DNA from: a bacterium
GTDB taxonomy: Bacteria > Bacillota > Clostridia > Oscillospirales > Oscillospiraceae
NCBI GenBank assembly: GCA_004560305.1
Contig: SFVI01000012.1
Coordinates: 1 to 64,000 of the forward strand
DNA: 64,000 nucleotides
Direction of reading: 5' to 3'
Of this stretch, positions 1 to 9,215 are shown piece by piece. The position numbers were made by a program, and so were the translations under genes. Position 1 is the first letter of the stretch. Each line of letters opens with the position of its first letter. The notes below the pieces were generated by a model that saw only the letters and a program-made list of their open reading frames with translations, had not been told where the DNA came from and ran no database searches.

Positions 1-77
<77 letters not shown>

Positions 78-361
78 TTGTATCTTAACAGAACCTAAGC
101 TCTGCTAAAACCTATTGAAGCTTTCTAGCTCTCAAAAGAATTTTTATAGTCATTTCTGACTTTTAAAGAACCCTTTTCTGGTGCTTATTTGCATAAGCTG
201 TTCTTACATTGTTCAATTTTCAAGGTACACTCGCTCGCTCCGTTTCCGGGACAGCTTGTTTATTTTAGCACGTTCTTTCGGGTTTGTCAAGAGGTTTTTT
301 GAATTTTTTTAAATTCTTTTTGCTCTTGGAAGCTCATTTCTGAGCTCTCCCTCAAGGCGCT
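78..361 (-). other. rRNA leader with boxA-like element
   Basis: This is the transcribed leader between the rRNA promoters and 16S. On the minus strand it holds a boxA-like GGTTCTTTAAAA (about 161-172) and, further upstream, CCTTGAAAATTGAACAATG (about 206-226), which resembles the antitermination/processing segments commonly seen before Firmicute rRNA genes. No ORF is supported here. Confidence 0.6.
262..290 (-). promoter_or_regulatory. rRNA promoter P2
   Basis: Minus-strand TTGACA (290-285), a 17-nt spacer and TAAAAT (267-262). The start site would fall near 255. It sits about 100 bp downstream of an even better promoter, giving the tandem P1/P2 layout typical of rRNA operons. Confidence 0.8.
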
Positions 362-366
362 TTGCT

Positions 367-395
367 AATATACCACCGGGTTCGCCTTTTGTCAA
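367..395 (-). promoter_or_regulatory. rRNA promoter P1 with UP-like A/T tracts
   Basis: Minus-strand TTGACA (395-390), a 17-nt spacer and TATATT (372-367). Directly upstream (about 397-427) are runs of A on the minus strand that look like an UP element. Start site expected near 360. Confidence 0.82.
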
Positions 396-469
396 CACTT
401 TTTTTGCTTTTTTAGTAGCTTTTTTTCAGTCTCTAAATATTGCGGCAAAAGTGGGCAATACTACACAAT

Positions 470-1984
470 ATGTATAGCAATGCAAGTGATTTGAACCGGG
501 GCTTCCACAAGCAGAAGCAGCCGGAATACAAATGCCTCCTTTCCTCCCAGGGGCTGGATGATATTTTCCAGCGCTGCGGCGATTTTGAAACGAGGGAAAT
601 ATTGTTCGGCCTGGAGGAAAAGATCCGCCTGCAGGTATGCTGGCTGGACGGGGTGGTCTCCGGCACGGCAGTGACAGAGGACATTATTCGTCCCCTGACC
701 CAGCTGAGCCGGAGCCGCAACGTGACCAACGAGCAGCAGTGCCTGGAGCTGATCCTGCTGGGGGCAGCCTATAACTACTCCGCCAAGCAGCGGGAGACCA
801 TGGACCAGGTGGTGGATGACCTGACCCACGGCCACTGCGCGGTGATCCTAGACGGCATCGGGCAGGCGGTGTGCTTTGAGGTGCGCAGCTCCAACACCAG
901 AAGCATCAGCGAGCCCACCCTGGAAAAATCCCTGAAGGGGGCCAAGGACGCCTTTGTGGAGACGCTGCGGATCAACACCTCTCTGGTGCGGCGGCGGATC
1001 TGCTCTCCCAAGCTGAAGCTGATCGAGAGCAGCGTGGGCCGCAAAAGCCACACCAGGGTGGCGGTGATGTTCGTGGACGGCGTGGCCGACCCGGCAACCG
1101 TGGAGGAGCTGGCCCGGCGGCTGGACGGGCTGGATGTGGATGCGCTGCTGGCCACCGGGACGCTGGAGGAGTACATTGTGGACGCGCCCCTGTCCCCCCT
1201 ACCCCAGCTGCTGCACACGGAGCGGCCTGACCGCTTTGCCATGCAGCTGATGGCGGGCCGGGTGGGGCTGCTGGTGGACGGGCTGCCCATCGGGCTGATG
1301 CTGCCGGCCTCTCTGGCGGATTTCATGCAGGTCACCGGGGACAGCTGCAACCATTATCTGGTGGCCACCTTCCTGACCATACTGCGCTATGTCTCCTTTC
1401 TCCTGGCCATCTTTCTTCCGGCCATGTATGTGGCGGTGGCTATGTACCACCAGGAGATGATCCCTACCCGGCTGCTGCTGAGCATCATCGAAGCCAAGCG
1501 GGATGTCCCTTTCTCCACTGCTTTGGAGATTATCGGCATGATCATTGCCTTTGAGCTCTTGCAGGAGGCAGGCCTGCGGCTGCCCAACCCCATCGGTGAC
1601 ACCATTTCCATCATTGGGGCACTGATCGTGGGGCAATCCGCGGTGGAGGCCAGGGTGGTCTCCCCCATCGCCATCATCGTTGTGGCTACCTCCAGCATCG
1701 CCTGCTACACCCTGCCCAGCCAGGATCTGGGGGCGGTGGTACGGCTGGCGCGGCTGGCGCTGGTGGTGGCGGCGGCAGCGGCGGGTTTGTTCGGCGTGGG
1801 GCTGCTGCTGTGCCTGTTTCTGCTGCACCTGGCATCCCTGGACAGCTTCGGCGTCAACTACACCGCGCCCATGACCGACGGTCAGCCCTTTCCGCTGCTG
1901 CGGCTGCTGATCCGGCTGCCAAAGCCCATGAACAAATACCGGGACCCAAAACTGAACACCCCGGACAAGAGGCGGCAAAAATGA
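470..1984 (+). CDS. GerA-family spore germinant receptor, A subunit
   Basis: GerAA/GerKA-type subunit of a spore germinant receptor in the inner spore membrane, which senses small molecules and triggers germination. The protein is about 504 residues: a hydrophilic N-terminal half of about 290 residues, then several hydrophobic helices (for example around 300-325, 355-375, 390-430 and 440-475), as in the family. The ATG at 470 is chosen because an upstream TTG (440) lacks a ribosome site; neither start has a convincing Shine-Dalgarno sequence, so the N-terminus is uncertain. The stop overlaps the start of the next gene (ATGA, 1981-1984), showing translational coupling in a three-gene A-C-B operon. 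Confidence 0.93.
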   Translation: MYSNASDLNRGFHKQKQPEYKCLLSSQGLDDIFQRCGDFETREILFGLEEKIRLQVCWLDGVVSGTAVTEDIIRPLTQLSRSRNVTNEQQCLELILLGAAYNYSAKQRETMDQVVDDLTHGHCAVILDGIGQAVCFEVRSSNTRSISEPTLEKSLKGAKDAFVETLRINTSLVRRRICSPKLKLIESSVGRKSHTRVAVMFVDGVADPATVEELARRLDGLDVDALLATGTLEEYIVDAPLSPLPQLLHTERPDRFAMQLMAGRVGLLVDGLPIGLMLPASLADFMQVTGDSCNHYLVATFLTILRYVSFLLAIFLPAMYVAVAMYHQEMIPTRLLLSIIEAKRDVPFSTALEIIGMIIAFELLQEAGLRLPNPIGDTISIIGALIVGQSAVEARVVSPIAIIVVATSSIACYTLPSQDLGAVVRLARLALVVAAAAAGLFGVGLLLCLFLLHLASLDSFGVNYTAPMTDGQPFPLLRLLIRLPKPMNKYRDPKLNTPDKRRQK

Positions 1985-3225
1985 AACGTTTCCTTTCTCT
2001 TCTTATTATAATGTGTGCTCTCCCAACTCTCAGCGGCTGCGGCAGCATCTACTCCAACTACCGGGAGATCCAGCAGCTGATGGTGGTCCAGACCATGGGG
2101 ATCGACCGGGAGAAGGGCGGGGTGCAGGTGTCCATGGCAGCCGCGGCGGAGGCCTCCGGCGGCGGGCCGCGGCGGATGAGCGCCCAGGGGAGCACCGTCA
2201 CCGCTGCCATCGACCGGGCCTACAAGCTGTCCTACGAGGAGGAGATCTTCTTCTCCCATGTGAATCACCTGCTGGTGGGCGAAGCCGCGGCGGAGGAGGG
2301 GCTGGACACCTTTCTGGACTATGTGAGCCAATCACCCACCATGCGCATCGATATTCCCCTGTACATCGTCCGGGGCGGCACGGCCAACCAGGCGGTGATG
2401 GAGGTAGGCGACAGCAGCAAAGGCATCTCCGAAGTGATGCAGACCGTCCACGAGAGCTTCGCCAGCCCCAGCAACAGCCGGGTGTTCACCGTTGCCGATA
2501 CCATAAACAGCCTGCTGCGCTATGGCAGTGCTCTGGTCTGCGCCGTCGAATGCGTGCCCTCCTCCGAGTCCGTCAGCCCCGGAAAGAGTGCGTCCGCCCA
2601 GCAGGGCGGAGAGCAGAACGCCCAGCAGGGAGAGGAGAAGAATCCTCAGCAGGAGGAAGGGCAGAACGCCCAGGATATGACCCAGGGGGAAACCCCGCTG
2701 ATGGCGGTGCCGGCCGGCTACGCGGTGATCCGGGATGGGAAGCTGTGCAAATTCATCGAGCCGGAGGAGGCCGCCGCTGTGGGGCTTCTCACCGGCAGCC
2801 TGCCCATAACGGACATCACGGTAACAGACAGGAACGGAAAGGACGCCTCGCTGGAGCTGAACCAAGGCAGCGCCGAGATCACCCCGGTATGGGGCGGCAA
2901 AGGCCAGCTGAAGGGACTGAACATCCAAGCCCAGGTCAGCGCGTCGGTGCTGGAAACGGATAACTGGCAGCAGGGCAGCAGCAACGAGTACATCAACCAT
3001 CTGACCGCCCAGCTGGAAAGCGCCGTATCCCAGCGCCTGAGCAGTCTGCTGCGCACATCCATGAAGCTGAAGGCCGATTTTCTTGGTCTTGCCGGCCAGG
3101 TGGAGCGCAAATCCCCGGAAAACTACCGGCTGATGAGCCAGCGCTTTTCGGAGTTGCTGCCGGGGCTGGAGCTGCAGATCACCGTCAGCAGCCAGCTGAG
3201 CCATACAAATGACATGAAGGAATAA
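1981..3225 (+). CDS. Ger(x)C-family germinant receptor lipoprotein, C subunit
   Basis: GerC-type lipoprotein subunit of the germinant receptor, 414 residues. It has a lipoprotein signal peptide with lipobox L-S-G-C (Cys20), then the family start with QQLMVVQTMGIDRE. Around residues 200-230 there is a low-complexity Gln/Glu-rich insert (repeats like QQGGEQNAQQGEE) between the two structural halves, which is not expected to be conserved. The start is fixed by the ATGA overlap with gerA. It lies between the A and B subunits, whereas the classic Bacillus order is A-B-C. Confidence 0.92.
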   Translation: MKRFLSLLIIMCALPTLSGCGSIYSNYREIQQLMVVQTMGIDREKGGVQVSMAAAAEASGGGPRRMSAQGSTVTAAIDRAYKLSYEEEIFFSHVNHLLVGEAAAEEGLDTFLDYVSQSPTMRIDIPLYIVRGGTANQAVMEVGDSSKGISEVMQTVHESFASPSNSRVFTVADTINSLLRYGSALVCAVECVPSSESVSPGKSASAQQGGEQNAQQGEEKNPQQEEGQNAQDMTQGETPLMAVPAGYAVIRDGKLCKFIEPEEAAAVGLLTGSLPITDITVTDRNGKDASLELNQGSAEITPVWGGKGQLKGLNIQAQVSASVLETDNWQQGSSNEYINHLTAQLESAVSQRLSSLLRTSMKLKADFLGLAGQVERKSPENYRLMSQRFSELLPGLELQITVSSQLSHTNDMKE

Positions 3226-3231
3226 ATCGAC

Positions 3232-4359
3232 GTGAATAAACCCGATCAAACAAACCGCCGCTCCCTCTTTTCTTTGGGCACGCTGGTGCTGATGGTGCCG
3301 GCGCTGCGCCATTTTGTCACGGCCTCCGCCAAGTACGCGGGGCGGGCGGCCTGGCTCACGCCCCTGATCGCGGCGCTGCCCATGCTGCTGTATCTGCATT
3401 TCATCGCGGATTTTATGGGCTGCCGCCGGGAGGGCGAGAATTTGCAGGAGCTGATGCTGCGCTGCCTGGGTCCTAAGCTGGGCCGGGGCGCCCTGGCCCT
3501 GACAACGGCCTGGCTGCTGCTCTATTCCGGCTTCGTGCTCCGCTCCGGGGCTGACCGAATGATCATCACCATCTATCCCAACAGCAGCCCCGCCGCCTTC
3601 ACCGTGGCCACGGGGCTGGTCTGCCTGGTGGCGGCTCTGGGCAAGCCCCGCACCATCATCCGCTGCGCCCGGCTGATCAAGCCCCTTGTCCTGGCGGCAC
3701 TGCTGCTGATTTTGTTTTTCGCCTTTGCCTCTGTCAAAAGCGACAATCTGCTGCCCATTACCGTCAATGACGCGCTGCCGGCGGCCCTGGGCTCCCTGGC
3801 GGCGGTGAGTGTGCTGCTGGTGGGGGTGTATACCCTGTGCTTTGTGGAGGGGCAATGCCCGGTGAGCCCCGGCAGAGCCAGGGAGAGCAGTCTGTGGCTG
3901 CTGTGGATGGTGGTGCTGCTGTGCCTGCTGACCACCGCCATTACCGGTATGTTCGGCGCGGAGCTGACCGCGAAAATAAACCGGCCCTTCTTCGTCATGG
4001 TGCGCAACCTGGTGTTCTTCCGCACGGTGGAGCGGGTGGAGGCGCTGGTGGCCATGCTGTGGCTGTTCCCGGATTTCCTGCTGGTGTCGCTGCTGCTGTG
4101 GAGTTCCCAGCACTGCCTGCGGCTGATCTTCCGGTTTGACCCGGCCTATGCCGGGGAAAGGCTTCTGGACCCTCGGCAGGGGCGCTGGCTCGTCTGGCCC
4201 TGCGCCCTGGCGGTGATCGTCAGCTCCCTGCTGATCGGCCGCAACGCCACCGGCTTGGAGCTTTGGTCCAGTCAGATCATCCCCTTGCTGAACCTGGGCT
4301 TCGCCCTGCTTTTTCTCCCTACTGTATATATAATAGGAAAGCTGAAAAAAACGCTGTAG
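3232..4359 (+). CDS. GerB-family spore germination permease, B subunit
   Basis: GerAB-type membrane subunit, related to amino-acid/polyamine transporters (APC superfamily) and thought to bind the germinant. 375 residues with about ten hydrophobic helices over the whole length. It starts with GTG six bases after the gerC stop. The operon ends at a strong hairpin directly after the stop codon. It is transcribed against the expected direction of the replication fork, unlike most genes left of oriC. Confidence 0.92.
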   Translation: MNKPDQTNRRSLFSLGTLVLMVPALRHFVTASAKYAGRAAWLTPLIAALPMLLYLHFIADFMGCRREGENLQELMLRCLGPKLGRGALALTTAWLLLYSGFVLRSGADRMIITIYPNSSPAAFTVATGLVCLVAALGKPRTIIRCARLIKPLVLAALLLILFFAFASVKSDNLLPITVNDALPAALGSLAAVSVLLVGVYTLCFVEGQCPVSPGRARESSLWLLWMVVLLCLLTTAITGMFGAELTAKINRPFFVMVRNLVFFRTVERVEALVAMLWLFPDFLLVSLLLWSSQHCLRLIFRFDPAYAGERLLDPRQGRWLVWPCALAVIVSSLLIGRNATGLELWSSQIIPLLNLGFALLFLPTVYIIGKLKKTL

Positions 4360-4385
4360 CGAGGAAACCCTCGCCACAGCGTTTT
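4349..4385. terminator. Bidirectional terminator between gerB and the PPIase gene
   Basis: Inverted repeat AAACGCTGT...ACAGCGTTT with an inner CGAGG/CCTCG pairing and an AAA loop. It has A/T runs on both sides, and the gene ends of two convergent genes (4359 and 4390) flank it. Confidence 0.8.
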
Positions 4386-4389
4386 GATA

Positions 4390-5580
4390 TTATTCTACAT
4401 ATTTGCTCAGATCGGGAGCCTGGAAATCCCCCACATATTCCACGGATAGATTCTCCAGGTAGGCGTCCAGCCCGGCGGCGTAGTCAAAGCTGGCAAAGAG
4501 GCTGCGGCCGGTGACGGCGGCGCCGGTGCTGTCATAGCTCACCACCGTGTCGGCAGTGAGGGGCAGGCGCAGAATGACGTGGTAGCCGTAGTTGCTCTTG
4601 ACCGGCTGGGAGACGCCGTAGTCCGCCAGGGCCTTGACGCCCTCCTCAAACTCGGTCACCATCTCCCCGGGCAGGAACACATAGCCGTCGGGATAGGTGG
4701 CCTTGCCGGTATCCTCGTCATATTCCTCCTTCAGTTCCCGGAAGCGCTTTACCAGTTCCTCCGGGTCCTGGATGGCCTGGAGCTCCTCTGCCAGTTTCTG
4801 GGCCTGGGCCTCCTTCTCCGCCACGGCGGCTTCGTCCAGAGCCTCGCCGGTCTGGAGGTCCATGGTGGTCAGCAGGATGTGGTTGGCATAGAGGTAGCCG
4901 TTCTCCTCCAGATAGCCCAGCGCCTGCTCATCGCTGACCTTCTCGCCGTTTTCGCCGTAGGTGTCAGTATAGTTCTGGAGATTGATGTAGTTTGCCATGG
5001 TGGCGCGCTGATAGGCTTCCTCGCTGCGGTACAGGCTGCGGAGGAACTGGGCGAAGTCCTCCTCGGTGCCCTCCTCGCCCACGGTGGCCAGCTTGTCGCT
5101 TTCCCGCTGGGCCTGGACGGCATCCAGGGTCTCCTGGCTGGCTTCCACGCCCTGGCTCTCGGCATAGCCCAGGATGGTCATCAGCTGGCGGAGGGTGTTC
5201 TCCCCGCCAGTAATGGCGGCATCGGCATAGGTGCTGCCGTCCTCGCCCACAACGTCAGACCATTTGAGGGGCACGCCGTAGTTGCCCATGGAAACGAAAT
5301 ACTGCTCGGTCTGCATGGCGCTCATGTACAGCCAGCTGAAGTATTCGCCCCAGGTGACGTCCTTGCCGTCCACGATCATGACCACTTCCGCCGGGTCATG
5401 GAGGGCGTAGAGGGCTTCATAGTCCAGGGTTTCCACCTCCACGGGCACAGCGGTCTCGGCGGCGGGTTCCTGAGTTTCGGCGCTGTCCCCGGTCAGGGGC
5501 ATGGGAGTCTGCGCCAGAAAGCCCAGGGCCACGGCAAAGACCAGGCACAGGACCGCCAACAGCACAACAAATTTCTTCAT
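4390..5580 (-). CDS. PpiC/PrsA-type peptidylprolyl isomerase
   Basis: Extracytoplasmic parvulin-type foldase, 396 residues. The N-terminus has a hydrophobic segment (about 4-24) but no proper lipobox Cys, so it is probably an anchored or secreted protein rather than a PrsA lipoprotein. A SurA-N-like helical region precedes the parvulin domain at roughly 235-345, recognised by YANHILLTT near its start and YGVSQPVKSNYGYHVILR near its end. A Thr/Pro/Glu linker follows the signal. It lies 21 bp downstream of mfd and is probably co-transcribed with it. Confidence 0.9.
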   Translation of the reverse strand: MKKFVVLLAVLCLVFAVALGFLAQTPMPLTGDSAETQEPAAETAVPVEVETLDYEALYALHDPAEVVMIVDGKDVTWGEYFSWLYMSAMQTEQYFVSMGNYGVPLKWSDVVGEDGSTYADAAITGGENTLRQLMTILGYAESQGVEASQETLDAVQAQRESDKLATVGEEGTEEDFAQFLRSLYRSEEAYQRATMANYINLQNYTDTYGENGEKVSDEQALGYLEENGYLYANHILLTTMDLQTGEALDEAAVAEKEAQAQKLAEELQAIQDPEELVKRFRELKEEYDEDTGKATYPDGYVFLPGEMVTEFEEGVKALADYGVSQPVKSNYGYHVILRLPLTADTVVSYDSTGAAVTGRSLFASFDYAAGLDAYLENLSVEYVGDFQAPDLSKYVE

Positions 5581-5601
5581 TTTTATCTTCTCCTTTTCGG
5601 C

Positions 5602-8600
5602 TTAGTTTGCTATTTGCTCTCCCGCCCAGAGGGCAGTGAAGCGACGGGCCTCGTCAATGACCCGGTTCTTGTTCTTAATGCGCAGGCTGAGGCAGGGCTT
5701 GGACCCTGCTTCCACCCGCAGGCGGCCCTTGTATTCCGGCATGGCATACAGGGCGGAAACCTTTTCCATATTGAAATCTTCCACCGTGAAGCGCAGGTAG
5801 CCCTGCTTCTGGGAAATGTCGGTAATACCGGCCTTCCCTGCCTCGCCCCGCAGCAGGGCCACATGGATCAAGGCGTTGACGCCGGGGGGCGGATCGCCGA
5901 AGCGGTCGATCAGCTCGTCGGTGAGGTCATCCGCCTCCGCCTCGGTGCGGATGAGGGCGATGCGGCGGTAAATATCCATCCGCTGCTCGGAGGAGGGAAT
6001 GTATCGATCCGGGATATTGGCCGCCACCGCCAGGTCGGCGGAGCAGTCCGCCCGCTGGGGCACCGGGATACCCCGGGCCTCCAGCACCGCCTCACTGAGC
6101 AGCTTCATATACATGTCATAGCCCACATCGATCATGTGGCCGGACTGCTCCGCCCCCAGCAGGTTGCCCGCGCCCCGGATCTCCAGGTCTCGCATGGCGA
6201 TTTTGAAGCCGGAGCCGAACTGGGCAAAGTCCCGGATGGCGTTGAGCCGTTTCTCGGCGATCTCCGTCAGCACCTTGTCCCGCCGGAAGGTGAGATAGGC
6301 CGAGGCCCTGCGGGTGGAACGGCCCACCCGGCCCCGGATCTGGTGCAGCTGGGCCAGGCCCAGGTGATCCGCGTCCTCGATGATGAGGGTGTTTACGTTG
6401 GGAATGTCAATGCCGGTCTCGATGATGGTGGTGCAGACCAGCACCTGGGTCTCCCCGCTGGAGACGCTGTCCATCACGGAGGCGAGCATGTTCTTGTCCA
6501 TCTTGCCGTGGGCCACGCCGATGCTGACCTCGCCCTCCAGCAGATCCGCCAGCTTTTTGGCCGTGCGCTCGATGTCCTCCACCCGGTTGTGGAGATAGTA
6601 CACCTGGCCGCCCCGCTGGATCTCCCGGCGGATGGCGTCGGCCACGATGCCCCAGTCATGCTCCATGACGAAGGTCTGCACCGGCAGCCGATCCTCCGGC
6701 GGTTCCTCGATGGTGGACATGTCCCGGATGCCACTCATGGCCATGTTCAGGGTGCGGGGGATGGGGGTGGCCGACAGGGTCAGCACATCCACGCCCCGGC
6801 TCAGCTCCTTGATGTGCTCCTTATGGGTTACGCCGAAGCGCTGCTCCTCATCCACCACCAGCAGGCCCAGGTTCTTGAACTGCACGTCCTTGCTCAGGAG
6901 CCGGTGAGTGCCGATGACCAGGTCGCACTTACCGGAAGCCAGGTCGGAGAGGGTCTTTGTGGCTGCCGCGCCGGAGCGGAAGCGGCTCATCACCTGGATA
7001 TCCACCGGGAAGCCGAAGAATCTTTGCAATGCGGTCTGATAATGCTGCTGGGCCAGCACCGTGGTGGGCACCAGGATGGCGGCCTGCTTGCCGTCCAGCA
7101 CACATTTCATCACCGCCCGCAGGGCCACCTCCGTCTTGCCGAAGCCCACGTCGCCGCAGAGCAGCCGGTCCATGGGCGTTGCCTTCTCCATATCCGCCTT
7201 GATCTCGGCGATGCAGCGCAGCTGGTCGTCGGTCTCGGTATAGCCGAAGTTATCTTCAAACTCCCGCTGCCACTCCGTATCCGGGGAGAAGGCATAGCCC
7301 GGCAGCCGCTGCCGCTCGGCATAGAGGGCAATCAGCTTTTTGGCCATGTCCTTGGCGGAGGCCTTGGCCCGGCTGCGGGTCCTGGCCCAGTCGGTGCCGC
7401 CCATTTTGGACAGGTGCACCGGCTTTTCTTCCCCACCGCCGGTATATTTGCTGACCATGTCCAACTGGGTGGCGGGCACATAGAGGGTGTCGGTGCCGGC
7501 GTAATTGATTTTGATATAGTCCTTGTCAAAGCCGTCCACCTGCATCCGCACGATGCCGGCGAAGCGGCCAATGCCGTGGTTTTCATGGACCACATAGTCC
7601 CCCACCGACAGATCGGCGCAGGATTCGATCCGCTGCCGGCCGGGGGGCAGCTTGTGCTTGGTGCTCTTCTTGCTGCTCCGGCGGAGAAGCTGGGCGTCGG
7701 TGAGCACCGCCAGGCGCAGAGCGGGATATTCCATGCCGGCGGAGATGGCCCCGATGGCGATGGCGGCCTTCCCCGGTTCCGGCAGTCTGGTCAGTTCCTG
7801 ATACACCAGAGCGGGAATATCCCGCTCCTGGAAGAAGTTTTGCAGAACGCCGGCCCGGCGCTCATCCCCGGCCAGCACCACCACCCGGTAGTCCTGCTTC
7901 AGATACAGGCTTACGTCCTCCGCCGCGGTCTGGGCAGATCCGGCATAGGAGGGCAGCTGCTTGGCGCTGAGGCTGGTCAGCGTTCGGGGCTGGATGGGGT
8001 TACGGCCCACGGTAAAGGCGTCGGCCATATAGAGAGGGTAGTTTTCCAGGGCCTTGAACAGCGCTTCCGGGCTCAGCAGGAAGCTGTCGGCGCTCATGGC
8101 AATCTGGCCCCGGCGCTGCAGCTCCTTGACATCCTCCCCCATCTGCTTGCCGAAATCCCTGGCCCGCTCGGCGCAGCGGCCCGGCTGATCCAGAAAGACC
8201 ATGGCGTTTTCCGGGATGTAATCCAAACCGCAGGCCATGGGGTAGATCACCGACAGGTAGCGGTCCGCATCGCTCATACGCAGGCCCGAGCGCAGCCGCT
8301 CTGCGTCGGCGCGGAGGGTGGCCGCCAGGGTGGCGGCGTTTTCGCTGCTGCGCTTCCGGGCGTATTTTTCGGCAAAAGCATCGATCTCCCGGCAGAGGCT
8401 TTCCATGCCGCCGGAGCTCAGCTCCGGCAGGGTCTCCGCCGCCGGCAGGATGACGCAGCGCTCCACGTTCTCGCTGCGGCGCTGGGTGGCGATATCGAAA
8501 AAGCCCATGGAGTCAATGTCGTCCCCCCAGAACTCGATGCGCACCGGCTCCCGCTCCCCGGGGGAGAAGAAGTCCAGAATGCCGCCCCGGCGGGCGAACT

Positions 8601-9114
8601 GGCCCGGACCTTCCACCTGCTCCGTGGGCTGATAGCCGCAGCGCAGCAGGGCCTTTTCCACTTCCTCCGGCGGGCAGCTGCCGCCGTTTTCGATCACCAG
8701 GGCAGCGGAGAGAAGTGTTTCCGGCGGCATGGTGCGTTCTATCAGGCCGGAGACGGAGGCCACGGTGATCTCCCCCATTCCCTTTGCCAGCCGGTACAGC
8801 GTTGCGATGCGCTTCTGCTCCCCTTGGCGGGAGACGGCCTCGGTCTGGTAAAAGACGAAGTCCCGCATGGTGAGGGTATTGACATCCGCCCCCAGCATGG
8901 AGCGCAGGTCGTTGGCGAAGTTTTCCGCCGCGGTATCATCCGGACAAATGACAAACAGGGGCAGGTCCAGCCGCTGCCGCAAAGCCGCCGCCAGGTTGGC
9001 CCGGTGGACGGCGGAAAGACCGGAAATGAGCGCAGGAAGCCCACCGCTCTCCAACAGGGAGGGGAGGGCGGCTGCTTCCTTATGTTCCAGTATTTGCTTG
9101 ATCAGAAGTTCCAT
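5602..9114 (-). CDS. mfd: Transcription-repair coupling factor Mfd
   Basis: Superfamily 2 DNA translocase that removes stalled RNA polymerase and recruits UvrA, about 1170 residues. Seen in order: UvrB-like N-terminal region, CarD-like RNAP-interaction domain (SVGDYVVHENHGIGRFAGI near residue 508), Walker A GDVGFGKTEV near 655, DEEQ box (VVDEEQRFG) near 755, GRVGRS helicase motif, and a C-terminal TRCF domain. The ATG at 9114 (MELLIKQILEH) is chosen over an upstream in-frame codon because the latter lies inside the promoter. The TATAAT box ends only 7 bp before this ATG, so the mRNA may be leaderless. Confidence 0.96.
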   Translation of the reverse strand: MELLIKQILEHKEAAALPSLLESGGLPALISGLSAVHRANLAAALRQRLDLPLFVICPDDTAAENFANDLRSMLGADVNTLTMRDFVFYQTEAVSRQGEQKRIATLYRLAKGMGEITVASVSGLIERTMPPETLLSAALVIENGGSCPPEEVEKALLRCGYQPTEQVEGPGQFARRGGILDFFSPGEREPVRIEFWGDDIDSMGFFDIATQRRSENVERCVILPAAETLPELSSGGMESLCREIDAFAEKYARKRSSENAATLAATLRADAERLRSGLRMSDADRYLSVIYPMACGLDYIPENAMVFLDQPGRCAERARDFGKQMGEDVKELQRRGQIAMSADSFLLSPEALFKALENYPLYMADAFTVGRNPIQPRTLTSLSAKQLPSYAGSAQTAAEDVSLYLKQDYRVVVLAGDERRAGVLQNFFQERDIPALVYQELTRLPEPGKAAIAIGAISAGMEYPALRLAVLTDAQLLRRSSKKSTKHKLPPGRQRIESCADLSVGDYVVHENHGIGRFAGIVRMQVDGFDKDYIKINYAGTDTLYVPATQLDMVSKYTGGGEEKPVHLSKMGGTDWARTRSRAKASAKDMAKKLIALYAERQRLPGYAFSPDTEWQREFEDNFGYTETDDQLRCIAEIKADMEKATPMDRLLCGDVGFGKTEVALRAVMKCVLDGKQAAILVPTTVLAQQHYQTALQRFFGFPVDIQVMSRFRSGAAATKTLSDLASGKCDLVIGTHRLLSKDVQFKNLGLLVVDEEQRFGVTHKEHIKELSRGVDVLTLSATPIPRTLNMAMSGIRDMSTIEEPPEDRLPVQTFVMEHDWGIVADAIRREIQRGGQVYYLHNRVEDIERTAKKLADLLEGEVSIGVAHGKMDKNMLASVMDSVSSGETQVLVCTTIIETGIDIPNVNTLIIEDADHLGLAQLHQIRGRVGRSTRRASAYLTFRRDKVLTEIAEKRLNAIRDFAQFGSGFKIAMRDLEIRGAGNLLGAEQSGHMIDVGYDMYMKLLSEAVLEARGIPVPQRADCSADLAVAANIPDRYIPSSEQRMDIYRRIALIRTEAEADDLTDELIDRFGDPPPGVNALIHVALLRGEAGKAGITDISQKQGYLRFTVEDFNMEKVSALYAMPEYKGRLRVEAGSKPCLSLRIKNKNRVIDEARRFTALWAGEQIAN

Positions 9115-9121
9115 AGGGACG

Positions 9122-9150
9122 ATTATAGCACCAATTTGTGTCCAATTCAA
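9122..9150 (-). promoter_or_regulatory. mfd promoter
   Basis: Minus-strand TTGAAT (9150-9145), a 17-nt spacer and TATAAT (9127-9122). The expected start site at about 9115 coincides with the mfd initiation codon, leaving no room for a Shine-Dalgarno sequence. Confidence 0.75.
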
Positions 9151-9215
9151 TCACTTTGGGGCTGGTATTTCTCTCCGGGCTATATTATTATAACAACAGG
9201 AAGGCGGTGGGTATC

